From DATFDN01 sp963756545 (lineage in GTDB: Bacteria > Pseudomonadota > Alphaproteobacteria > Acetobacterales > Acetobacteraceae), in NCBI GenBank assembly GCA_963756545.1, contig CAVWNY010000002.1, forward strand, positions 434,001-498,000: 64,000 nucleotides of DNA. Direction: 5' to 3'. Made by a program: the position numbers and the translations under genes. Below, one piece after another: positions 40,106 to 48,185 of the stretch (position 1 is the first letter of the stretch; each line of letters starts with the position of its first letter). Under the pieces are notes generated by a model that searched no databases, was not told where the DNA came from, and worked only from the letters and a program-made list of their open reading frames with translations.

Positions 40106-41636
40106 TCAGTGGGAAACCGCCGCGCCCTTCGGGATCCGCGGCAGGAACAGCGCCAACGGCCACACGCAGAGGGCGATCAGGCCAAGCAGCCAGAAGATGT
40201 CGAGATAGCCCATCACCTGCGCTTGGGTCTGCACCTCCCGCGCGATGGCGCCAAGCGCGTGGCCGAACCCGTAGCCGTCATATGGCGTGACTGATTCGGC
40301 CAGTCGCTCGTGATGGAACTGGGTTCGCCAGGACAGAAGCGTCTGAACGAAGGACACGCCGAAACTGCCGCCGAGGTTGCGCATCAGATTGAGCAGCGCC
40401 GAGGCCTGGTTGTTCTCATCGGGCGGCACACCGACGTAAGAGACCGCGGTGATCGGTATAAACAGGAACGGCAGCCACACGACCTGAAGCATCCGGGCGT
40501 CGGAGACGTCCCGGAGCGAGATATTAAGGTCCAGGCCGGACCACCGCCAAATCGCCCAGCCGCTGCCGATGAACGCGGCTGCGATCAGCCATTTCGGTTG
40601 GATCAGCCGCCCGGTGAGGAGGCCCGCCAGCGGCATCGCGATGATCGTCGCGACGCCGCCGACAGCCAATGTCAGGCCTGCCTGATAGGCGGTGTAGTCC
40701 AGCAGCTCCTGCGTGAGTTGCGGCAAGAGCTGCGTCGTGCTGATGAGCAGGAATCCCACCAGGAACATCAGGGCGCAGGAGATCGCGAACCCGCGGGACT
40801 GCGCGAACAGCCGCAGATTGATGATCGGCTTGGCGATCACCAGCTCCCAGATCAGCAACGTGAACAGGGCAGCGCCGGAGACGAAGCTCAGCCCAAGGAT
40901 GAAGGTCGAGCCAAACCCGTCATCGATGGCGAACCGGTCGAGTACCGACCTGCAACGTGCCGAAGGACAGCACCACCAGCGCGAACCCGATGTAATCGAT
41001 CCGCAGCCCGCCGCGCAGCATCTTGCGTCGATCATCGTCGAGCGCCTTCGGCTCCACGACGAAGCTGTGAACCAGGAACAGCGACAGCAGCCCGATCGGC
41101 AGGTTGATGAGGAACACCCAGTGCCACGACAGGTTATCAGTGATCCAGCCTCCGAGCAGCGGTCCGAGCGCCGGTGCCGACACAATCGTCAGGCCGTACA
41201 ACGCGAACGCCTGCGCGCGCTGACGTACCGGGAACGAGTCGGCGAACATCGCCTGCTCCGTGGGGCCAAGTCCACCGCCGCCGATGCCCTGCGCCAACCT
41301 GGCCAGCACCATCCAGGTCAGCGAGGTGGATGCCGCGCAGGCGACGGATGCGGCGGTGAATAGCGCGACGCAGCTCATGTAGAACCGCTTGCGCCCCAGC
41401 ATCGTGGCCAACCAGCCGCTGATCGGCAGGACCACCGCGTTGGAGATCAGATAGCTGGTGAGGATCCAGGTACTCTCATCGTAACTCACCGCGAGCGACC
41501 CGGCGATGTTGCGCAGCGCCACGTTCACGATCGTGGTGTCCAGAACCTCCATGAACGTCGCGATCGAGATGATCACGCCGATCAGCCACGGATTGCGTTC
41601 TCCAGCGGCGGAGCGGGGCAGATGCTCCCGGGCCAT
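40106..41636 (-). pseudogene. emrB: EmrB/QacA-type MFS efflux transporter, broken by a +1 frameshift
   Basis: From ATG 41636 the frame encodes the first ~230 residues of a 14-helix DHA2 drug-proton antiporter (FMEVLDTTIVNVALRNIAG, STWILTSYLISNAVVLPISGW, LGRKRFY). It passes IDYIGFALVVLSFGTLQV and then stops near 40920. The remaining helices continue in another frame (VLDRFAIDDGFGSTFILGL to the stop at 40106). One extra base in the CC at 40945-40946 explains the break; without it the protein would be ~509 residues, normal for EmrB. The first ATG overlaps the emrA stop (TGATG). Confidence 0.87.
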
Positions 41637-42745
41637 CACCGCAGCTTCACGCTCGGCTCGGCCGACATCCCCGGCGCCAGAAAATGCTTCTGGTACTCGG
41701 TGCCGTCAAACGTGATTTTCACCGGGACGCGCTGCACCACCTTCACCCAATTGCCGGTCGCGTTCTCCGCCGGCAGCGCGCTGAACTGCGACCCGGTGCC
41801 GGACTGGAAGCTGTCCACCTTGCCGTGGAAAATCGTGCCGGGAACCGCATCGACGGTGATCGTCACCGGCTCGCCTGGCCGCATCCCCGCCAACTGCGTT
41901 TCCTTGAAATCCGCCGTCACCCACAGTTCGTCCCGCACCAGCGCAAACAGCGGTTGGCCCGGCTGGAGGACGTCGCCCACGTTCACCGTGCGGTGCGTCA
42001 CGCGCCCGCTGACCGGGGCCATAATGGTCGTGTAGGAGAGTTGCAGCCGGGCGCTCTCCGCTGTTGCGTCGGCCAGTCTCAGACCGGCCTCTGCGGATGC
42101 CACCTGCGCCTTGGCGACCTCGATTTGCGCCATGGCGCCCTCAACTCCCTGCTGGGCCGAGGTGAGCTTCGCGGTCGCGGAGTGGAACGTCGCCTCGGCC
42201 TCATCGCGCTGTTGCTGCGTCACGGCGGCCGGATTGATGTGCCGGAATCGTCCATAGTTCTTTTGCGCCTGGCTCAGATCGGCCTGCGTCACCGTCACGT
42301 TGGCCCGCGCCTGGTCGAGGTCGGCCCGGCGCACCAGAAGCTGCGCACGCATCTGCGTCACCAGCATCTGCGCGCTGGTCTTCTGGGCAAGCGCTTGATC
42401 GAGTTTCGCCTGGTAGTCGCGCGGGTCGATCTCCAGCAGCTTCTGTCCGGCGGCGACGTGCTGGTTGTCGGTGAACAGAAGGCTGGTGACGCGGCCGGGA
42501 ACTTGCGGGGCGACCTGGGTCACGTAGCCGGCGACGCGCGCGTCCGTCGTGGTGGCATAGTTGCGGGCGTTCAGCCACCAGAGCACGCCCCCGACCACGA
42601 GCACGAGCGCCGCGACCGCGCCGAGGCCGGCGAGCCACGGATGGCGGCGATACCACCGCGCCTGGGGCAGGGCCGGGCGGCTCTCCGGCGTCGCGGCCTC
42701 GTCCTGTTCCGCCTCTTCGGGCCGGGTCTGCGCGTCCATGTCCAT
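41636..42745 (-). CDS. emrA: EmrA/HlyD-family membrane fusion protein
   Basis: A 369-residue periplasmic adaptor: short cytoplasmic N-terminus, one membrane helix (PWLAGLGAVAALVLVVGGVLWWL, ~36-58), lipoyl half-motifs (VAGYVTQVAPQVPGRV and MAPVSGRVTHRTVNVGDVL), and a long alpha-helical coiled-coil hairpin between them. It would link the MFS pump EmrB to an outer-membrane channel. The start ATG at 42745 is chosen over the longer frame at 42820, which runs through the operator; ATG 42739 is also possible. It is divergent from the TetR gene. Confidence 0.92.
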   Translation of the reverse strand: MDMDAQTRPEEAEQDEAATPESRPALPQARWYRRHPWLAGLGAVAALVLVVGGVLWWLNARNYATTTDARVAGYVTQVAPQVPGRVTSLLFTDNQHVAAGQKLLEIDPRDYQAKLDQALAQKTSAQMLVTQMRAQLLVRRADLDQARANVTVTQADLSQAQKNYGRFRHINPAAVTQQQRDEAEATFHSATAKLTSAQQGVEGAMAQIEVAKAQVASAEAGLRLADATAESARLQLSYTTIMAPVSGRVTHRTVNVGDVLQPGQPLFALVRDELWVTADFKETQLAGMRPGEPVTITVDAVPGTIFHGKVDSFQSGTGSQFSALPAENATGNWVKVVQRVPVKITFDGTEYQKHFLAPGMSAEPSVKLR

Positions 42746-42764
42746 GGGCACGGTCTTTCCCGTT

Positions 42765-42783
42765 TGACCGAACCGTTCGGTCA
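42765..42783. promoter_or_regulatory. perfect 19-bp palindrome, likely TetR operator
   Basis: TGACCGAAC-C-GTTCGGTCA is a 9-bp perfect inverted repeat around one base, in the 104-bp gap between the divergent emrA and tetR-family genes. It lies 20 bases before the emrA start and 67 before the regulator start, so binding could repress both. Confidence 0.75.
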
Positions 42784-42849
42784 GCCGCTTGGCAACTGGT
42801 CTGGCGCGCCCCAAGTTCAAGCCGTATCGGCAAAAGGGGGCCGGTCACG

Positions 42850-43518
42850 ATGGTGCAAGCGGAGGCGCTATCGCCCGAGAGGCGGGCACGAATTCTGGAT
42901 GGTGCCAGCGCAGTGTTCGCCGCACACGGCTATGAGGGCGCGAGCATGGCGGGTATCGCCACGCAAGCCGGAGTCTCCAAAGGGACACTGTACAACTACT
43001 TTCCCAGCAAGGCGATGCTGTTCGCGGCCTATGTGGGCGAGGAGTGCAGCCGGCATCTCATCCACGTCTTCGACGAGGCCCATCATGACGGGGTACCTGC
43101 GGCCACGGCCCTACGCAGCGTCGGGCGGCGAATGCTGGAGATCATGATTTCTCCGGTCGGCCAGACGATTTACCGGATGGTGGTATCGGAAGCGGCGAAA
43201 TTTCCCGAGTTGGCACAGACTTTTTTCGACGCCGGCCCGGCGCGAGCGATTGGCGGCCTGGCCGAGTGGCTTGCGGAACAGACCCGGCGCGGGCAACTGC
43301 GTGTATCCGACCCGGAATTTGCCGCCGAACAGTTTTTCAGCCTCTGTCAGACGCGAGTGGTGCTCCGCCAGAAACTGGGGCTGCTGGTTACGCCGACCGC
43401 TGCCGAGATCGAGCGCGTGGTGAACGCCGCGGTGGAGATGTTCTTATTGCGTTATGCACGAGGTCATCTGTCCGGTGCCCAGGACGGGCGGAGTACGTGC
43501 GGCAGTCCGGCCGGATGA
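42850..43518 (+). CDS. TetR/AcrR-family transcriptional regulator
   Basis: A 222-residue TetR-family repressor. The helix-turn-helix (ARILDGASAVFAAHGYEGASMAGIATQAGVSKGTLYNYFPSKAMLF) occupies residues ~13-58 and the rest is a helical ligand-binding domain. Its divergent placement against emrA-emrB and the palindrome between them indicate that it represses the efflux operon until an inducer binds. ATG 42850 follows a GGGGG stretch. The C-terminal ~20 residues run into the gap before the convergent gene at 43525. Confidence 0.92.
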   Translation: MVQAEALSPERRARILDGASAVFAAHGYEGASMAGIATQAGVSKGTLYNYFPSKAMLFAAYVGEECSRHLIHVFDEAHHDGVPAATALRSVGRRMLEIMISPVGQTIYRMVVSEAAKFPELAQTFFDAGPARAIGGLAEWLAEQTRRGQLRVSDPEFAAEQFFSLCQTRVVLRQKLGLLVTPTAAEIERVVNAAVEMFLLRYARGHLSGAQDGRSTCGSPAG

Positions 43519-43524
43519 AACCAA

Positions 43525-44100
43525 TCATATCCCGGCCGCAGCCGAGAGCAACAGGCCGATCGACAGATCAAGCGCCACCAGTCCAGCCGCGGCCATCCCC
43601 GGCACGTCGAGCGCCAGGCGCGCCGTGAACCATTCCAGCCACAGCGCCCAGCCCAGCGCGACCAGCTCGCTCGTGGCCGCCACCGGCGCGGGCGCGCGCA
43701 GCAGCAGCGGAATGGAGGCCAGCAGAAGCAGCGCGTACTGGATCACGTTGCACCAGTTCCAGGCGGCGATGTAGGCGGACCACCGGCCCGCGCGGCCGAG
43801 TGCGGCGACCAGCGTGCGCGAGATGACGGCGTATCCGGTCCAGCCGATGACGAACACCAGCAAATCCAACATGAGCGCGTGGCCCGGATTGGCGGGCCGT
43901 CCCTGCGCCGTCCACTCGATCAGACGCATCGAAACCAGCGCCGGGGCCGAGATCGCGGCGGCCCAGAAGCTGCGCGCCGCCCCGACATCCACATCCCATC
44001 CGGCCACGCCGCGCTCCACGCGCGCGAGCCCGTCGGCGCGCCCGCGCGCGAGGAGGATCGCCCCCGACAAGCCGTTCGCGACCGTCGCCGTGAGATTCAC
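43525..44100 (-). CDS. multi-span membrane protein, paralogue B of a tandem pair
   Basis: A 191-residue integral membrane protein with about four or five helices (AAAISAPALVSMRLI, ALMLDLLVFVIGWTGYAVI, VIQYALLLLASIPLLL, AGLVALDLSIGLLLS). It starts at GTG 44100, overlapping the stop of the preceding 191-residue membrane protein by 4 bases. Both carry an NWC motif (AAWNWCNVIQ here) followed ~40 residues later by a WxxWLxWFxAR signature (WALWLEWFTAR here), so they arose by duplication. I do not recognise the family. It is last in an operon after dapD and dapE. Confidence 0.8.
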   Translation of the reverse strand: MNLTATVANGLSGAILLARGRADGLARVERGVAGWDVDVGAARSFWAAAISAPALVSMRLIEWTAQGRPANPGHALMLDLLVFVIGWTGYAVISRTLVAALGRAGRWSAYIAAWNWCNVIQYALLLLASIPLLLRAPAPVAATSELVALGWALWLEWFTARLALDVPGMAAAGLVALDLSIGLLLSAAAGI

Positions 44101-44672
44101 GCCGGCGCCAGGAACGCCGGACCCAGCACGAGCAACCCGGTGCCGAGATTGACGAGGATGACAAGCGCCACCGCCCGCAGGCGCGACAGACCGAGGCCGT
44201 GGCGGGCCACGAACCAGTGGAGCCACAGCCCGTAGCAGCCGATCGCACCAAGGGTCGCCGCCACCGCCCCGCGCTCCGAGAGGAACGCCGTCAGAAGCGG
44301 CGCCAGGATCGCCAGCAAAAGGACGGCGACGACCGGAATCGCCCATTGGCACCAATTGAGCGCCGTGGCGAACCGCAGCCACGCCGCCCGGCGACCCCAG
44401 AGTCGCGCCACCTCGAACGACAGGACCGGCGGCGCGAGCAGGGCGCAGAGCGTGGCCAGCAATTGCGCCGCGCCCGCCCGGCCGGCGCCGCCCAGGAGCA
44501 GCAGAGCGCCGCCCACGAGGGGAAAGGCGAGCAGCGGCGCCAGACTCGCCAGGAACGCCTCGCGCGTCGCGCCGAATCTATCGAGCCCGTCGGCCCGGCC
44601 GCACGCCACACGCAGAATCCCCACGAGGATGCTCGGTGGCCCGGCACGCTGCCGCCGCACGACCGGTTTCAT
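44097..44672 (-). CDS. multi-span membrane protein, paralogue A of a tandem pair
   Basis: A 191-residue integral membrane protein (hydrophobic stretches LAPLLAFPLVGGALLLLGG, LLATLCALLAPPVLSF, IPVVAVLLLAILAPLLTAF, VALVILVNLGTGLLVL). It has the same length as the next gene and the same landmarks: TALNWCQWAIP and YGLWLHWFVAR. It starts at ATG 44672, overlapping the dapE stop by 4 bases (44669-44672). The shadow extension upstream lies inside dapE. The function is unknown; coupling to dapD-dapE suggests a link to diaminopimelate supply or the cell envelope. Confidence 0.8.
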   Translation of the reverse strand: MKPVVRRQRAGPPSILVGILRVACGRADGLDRFGATREAFLASLAPLLAFPLVGGALLLLGGAGRAGAAQLLATLCALLAPPVLSFEVARLWGRRAAWLRFATALNWCQWAIPVVAVLLLAILAPLLTAFLSERGAVAATLGAIGCYGLWLHWFVARHGLGLSRLRAVALVILVNLGTGLLVLGPAFLAPA

Positions 44673-45811
44673 GCCAGCAGTGCGTCGAGCACGACGCGGT
44701 AGGTCCGCGCCAGCTCGCGCAGTTCGGCGACCGGCACGCACTCGTCCACCTGGTGCATGCTGGAGCCCACCAGCCCGAACTCCGCCACCGCACAGTGCCG
44801 CGCGATGAAGCGCGCATCCGAGGTGCCACCGCCGGTGTCCAGCACGGGCTCAACCCCCGTCGCCGCCGCCACCGCCGCGCGCAGCCGGTCAACCAACTGG
44901 CCGGGTGGGGTCAGGAAGGACTCGCCGCTGACCGAGACATCTAGATCGAACCACTCGGCGTGCTGCGCGAGCGTCGCGCGCAGCCAAGCTTCGAGCGCCG
45001 CCCCCGTATGGAGGTCGTTGAAGCGAATGTTGAGCGCGGCCCGCGCGGCGGCGGGGATGACGTTGGTCGCCGGATTGCCGACATCGACGCTGGTGAGCTG
45101 CAACGACGAAGGTTCGAAGAACTCGCTGCCGGCATCGAGGGGCGCGGCGGTCAGCGCGGCGAGCGCGCGCACCAGCCGATGCACCGGGTTGTCCGCGCGG
45201 TGCGGATAAGCGACATGGCCCTGCGTGCCATGCAGCGTGACGCGCGCGTTCAGGCTGCCGCGCCGGCCGACCTTGATGACGTCGCCCAAGCGCTCGCGGC
45301 TGGTGGGCTCGCCCACCAGACAGAAATCGGGCACATGGCCGTGGGCGGCCATCCAGTCCAGCACGCGGGTCGTGCCGTCGAGCGCGGGACCCTCCTCGTC
45401 GCCCGTGATGAGCAGGCTGATGGACCCAACGGGCGAGCCGTCGACGAGGCGCTGCGCGCAGGCCGCGACGAAGGCGGCGATCGCGCCCTTCATGTCGCAG
45501 GCGCCGCGGCCATACAGCAGGCCGTCGCGCACCTCGGCCCCGAACGGGTCGCCGCGCCAGGCCGCGACATCGCCTGCGGGCACGACGTCGGTATGGCCGG
45601 CGAAGCAGAGATGCTGCCCGGTATCGCCGAGGCGGGCGAACAGGTTCTCGATCTCGCCGAATCGCAGCCGATGGACCGTGAAGCCCAGCCGCTCCAGCGC
45701 CGCGCCGAGCACGCCCTGCGCGCCGGTGTCGGCCGGCGTCACCGAGGGGCAGCGGATCAGCGCCTGGGCAAGGGCCAGCGGATCGCGAAGGTCGGTGAAT
45801 GGGTCGCTCAA
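44669..45811 (-). CDS. dapE: succinyl-diaminopimelate desuccinylase
   Basis: A 380-residue M20-family enzyme. It removes succinate from N-succinyl-LL-diaminopimelate, giving LL-diaminopimelate for lysine and peptidoglycan. Metal-binding motifs are visible: LCFAGHTDVVPAGD (His and Asp), GACDMKGAIAAF with the bridging Asp, LLITGDEEGPALDGT with the catalytic Glu pair, and the late His in SSMHQVDECVP. Length is normal. It overlaps dapD by 4 bases at the start and the downstream membrane protein by 4 at the end. Confidence 0.96.
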   Translation of the reverse strand: MSDPFTDLRDPLALAQALIRCPSVTPADTGAQGVLGAALERLGFTVHRLRFGEIENLFARLGDTGQHLCFAGHTDVVPAGDVAAWRGDPFGAEVRDGLLYGRGACDMKGAIAAFVAACAQRLVDGSPVGSISLLITGDEEGPALDGTTRVLDWMAAHGHVPDFCLVGEPTSRERLGDVIKVGRRGSLNARVTLHGTQGHVAYPHRADNPVHRLVRALAALTAAPLDAGSEFFEPSSLQLTSVDVGNPATNVIPAAARAALNIRFNDLHTGAALEAWLRATLAQHAEWFDLDVSVSGESFLTPPGQLVDRLRAAVAAATGVEPVLDTGGGTSDARFIARHCAVAEFGLVGSSMHQVDECVPVAELRELARTYRVVLDALLA

Positions 45812-46647
45812 TCGCGCAGCAGCTCGTTGATCGACGTCTTGGCGCGCGTCTGGGCATCGACGCGCTTGACGATCACCGCGCAGTAGAGGCTCGGCCCGGG
45901 ACTGCCATCCGGCAGCGCCCGTGCGGGCAGGGAGCCGGGCACCACGACGGAATACGCCGGCACGCGGCCGACATGGATTGCGCCCGACGCGCGGTCGATC
46001 ACCTTGGTCGAGGCGCCGATGAAGGTCCCCATCGCCAGCACGGCGCCACGCTCCACGATCACGCCCTCGGCGACTTCGGAGCGGGCGCCGATGAAGCAGT
46101 CGTCCTCGATCACCACCGGATTGGCCTGCAACGGCTCCAGCACGCCCCCGATGCCGACGCCGCCCGAGATATGGCAGTTCGCCCCGATCTGGGCGCAGCT
46201 TCCGACGGTGGACCAGGTGTCGATCATGGTGTTGCGATCCACATAGGCGCCGGCGTTGACGAAGCAGGGCATCAGCACCACCCCCGGCGCGATGTAGGCC
46301 GAGCGGCGGACGACCGCGCCCGGCACCGCGCGGAAACCGGCCTCCCGAAAGCGGTTGGCGCCCCAGCCGGCGAACTTCATCGGCACCTTATCGTACACGT
46401 CCGCGCCGCCCGGCCCCGCCATCGGGGCCGACTCCGTGAGACGAAAGGAGAGCAGCACCGCCTTCTTGAGCCACTGATTAACGCGCCAGCCGTCCGGCCC
46501 CGGCTCGGCCACGCGCGCGGCACCCGAATCGAGCGCGTCGAGCGCCGCCTCCACGGCCCGGCGGGGATCGCCGCCGGTGCGCGGCGACAGCGCCTCGCGG
46601 CGTTCCCACAGATCCTCGATCGACTGCTCAAGCGCCTGCACGGCCAT
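45808..46647 (-). CDS. dapD: 2,3,4,5-tetrahydropyridine-2,6-dicarboxylate N-succinyltransferase
   Basis: A 279-residue DapD. It transfers succinyl from succinyl-CoA to tetrahydrodipicolinate, the step before the aminotransferase in the succinylase DAP route. The left-handed parallel beta-helix hexapeptide repeats are plain (IAPGVVLMPCFVNAGAYVDRNTMIDTWSTVGSCAQIGANCHISGGVGIGG, then VIEDDCFIGARSEVAEGVIV). It is first in the operon dapD-dapE-membrane pair and divergent from the diguanylate cyclase gene, with 140 bases between. Confidence 0.96.
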   Translation of the reverse strand: MAVQALEQSIEDLWERREALSPRTGGDPRRAVEAALDALDSGAARVAEPGPDGWRVNQWLKKAVLLSFRLTESAPMAGPGGADVYDKVPMKFAGWGANRFREAGFRAVPGAVVRRSAYIAPGVVLMPCFVNAGAYVDRNTMIDTWSTVGSCAQIGANCHISGGVGIGGVLEPLQANPVVIEDDCFIGARSEVAEGVIVERGAVLAMGTFIGASTKVIDRASGAIHVGRVPAYSVVVPGSLPARALPDGSPGPSLYCAVIVKRVDAQTRAKTSINELLRD

Positions 46648-46756
46648 ACGTGCCTTCTATCCGGTGCGGGCGCGGACCATGCGCAGCCCCCCCGCGTCTG
46701 TCAAACGCGCACGTCAACCACCGGCGGAAACGCTTCTTTAACACGCAAATGCTGAA

Positions 46757-46777
46757 CTCCTCCCGTTAAGCGAGGAG
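46757..46777 (+). promoter_or_regulatory. hairpin that can mask the ribosome site of the diguanylate cyclase gene
   Basis: CTCCTC (46757-46762) is complementary to the GAGGAG ribosome site (46772-46777), with a 9-base loop. The ATG is at 46788. Pairing would hide the site and lower translation; any control by temperature or ligand is speculation. Confidence 0.35.
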
Positions 46778-46787
46778 CGATCGAGCG

Positions 46788-48185
46788 ATGGACGACCTGC
46801 AAGCCGAGGGGCTGGTGCGCTCCGGCCCGGCCGGCCGGATCGCGGGTTCGCTGCGGAGCGTATTGCTGGAAAGCCGGCAGCGCTGGCGCGATCTCGTCGC
46901 ACTGGCGGGCGACTTCGCGTTCGAGACCGACATCCGCGGCTGCTTCACTTTCATCACGCCCGACCCGGCGCTGGGATGGCCGGCTTGCGCGTTGCTCGAC
47001 AAGCCGGCCGCTCGCTTGCTGGCCCACCCGCCTGGGGGCGAGGCATCCGACCCGTTCGCGCCGCTCATCCAGGTTCGTCGCCAGCGGGTATGGCTCCGCC
47101 GGGCCGACGGCGCCGTCGCGTGCGTGCTGCTGTCGGCCACCCCGCTGCTCGATCGGCTGGGCCGCGTCATCGGTGCGCGCGGCATCGGCACCGACATGAC
47201 CGACCAGGACGGCCAGGAGGCGGACGTGGCGGCGGCGCTGCGCCGGGGCGAGGTGATCGGGCATATCCTGTGGCGCATGCGCCAGGAGGTCATGGCGCCG
47301 CGCATGATGCGGGCGGCGCTGGAGGCGGTCACGTCCGCTTCGGGCGGCGAGGGCGCCGCCGTGATCAGCCTGGTCGAGGACGCTCCGGCGTTGCTCCATC
47401 AGGCAGGCGAGGGAGCCGGCGCCGTGCTGGCTGCCGCCGGCGCGCTGCTGCGCGAGGCGGATCCGCGCGAGGCGGCGCTTGCCGGCACGGCGGACCAACG
47501 CCCGCTGCTGGTCTCGGCCTGCCGCACGCGCTTCGGCGATCTCGCCGGGCTCGCCCTCTGGCGCCGTCCCGGCGCCCGCAGCTGGGACGCGGAAGATCGC
47601 CAGATCGCCGGGTCGGCGGCGAGCATCGTGCGCGTGGTGCTGGAGCACGAGGCGATCCAGCGGGAAATGGCGAGCCAGGCGCGCACCGATCCGCTGACCG
47701 GCCTGCTGAACCGCCGCGCCTTCCTGGAGGAACTGCCACGCCACATCGACCGCCTGGAGCGCGACGGCATGCCCGGCACCCTGATGTTCACCGACCTCGA
47801 CAACTTCAAAGCGGTGAACGACCGGCTCGGCCACGAGATGGGCGACCAGCTTCTGCGGTGCGCGGCCGATCTGCTGCGCACCGCCGTACGCCCGACCGAT
47901 CTGGTCGCGCGGCTCGGCGGGGACGAATTCGCGATCTGGCTGAACGGGAGCGACCACATGACGGCGGCGGAGCGCGCCGAGCGGCTGCGCACCGAAGGGC
48001 CACGGTGCTTCGCGGAGCTGACGGGCGGCATCGGCGCGGTGGGCTTCTCGATCGGCATCGCCACCCTCCGACCCGGCGGGGGCGAGGAAATCGAGTCCCT
48101 GCTGCGACGGGCCGATCTCGTCATGTACGAGGCGAAACGATCGGGGCGCGGACACTGGCGCGTGTCGCACGAGGAGACATCATGA
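46788..48185 (+). CDS. diguanylate cyclase with PAS and GAF-like sensor region
   Basis: A 465-residue protein ending in a GGDEF domain with an intact active site (GGDEF at 377-381) and the inhibitory I-site RPTD (368-371), five residues before it, so the enzyme should make cyclic di-GMP and be product-inhibited. The N-terminal ~130 residues look like a PAS domain (LVALAGDFAFETDIRGCFTFI, RADGAVACVLLSATPLLDRLGRVIG). The middle (~165-285) may be GAF-like. There is no membrane helix. The downstream DUF2336 gene overlaps by 4 bases, so the two products probably act together. Confidence 0.92.
   Translation: MDDLQAEGLVRSGPAGRIAGSLRSVLLESRQRWRDLVALAGDFAFETDIRGCFTFITPDPALGWPACALLDKPAARLLAHPPGGEASDPFAPLIQVRRQRVWLRRADGAVACVLLSATPLLDRLGRVIGARGIGTDMTDQDGQEADVAAALRRGEVIGHILWRMRQEVMAPRMMRAALEAVTSASGGEGAAVISLVEDAPALLHQAGEGAGAVLAAAGALLREADPREAALAGTADQRPLLVSACRTRFGDLAGLALWRRPGARSWDAEDRQIAGSAASIVRVVLEHEAIQREMASQARTDPLTGLLNRRAFLEELPRHIDRLERDGMPGTLMFTDLDNFKAVNDRLGHEMGDQLLRCAADLLRTAVRPTDLVARLGGDEFAIWLNGSDHMTAAERAERLRTEGPRCFAELTGGIGAVGFSIGIATLRPGGGEEIESLLRRADLVMYEAKRSGRGHWRVSHEETS

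Noticed and set aside
46701..48170. 489-codon minus-strand frame over the diguanylate cyclase
   Set aside because: It is antisense to the PAS-GGDEF gene, with no motif or ribosome site.
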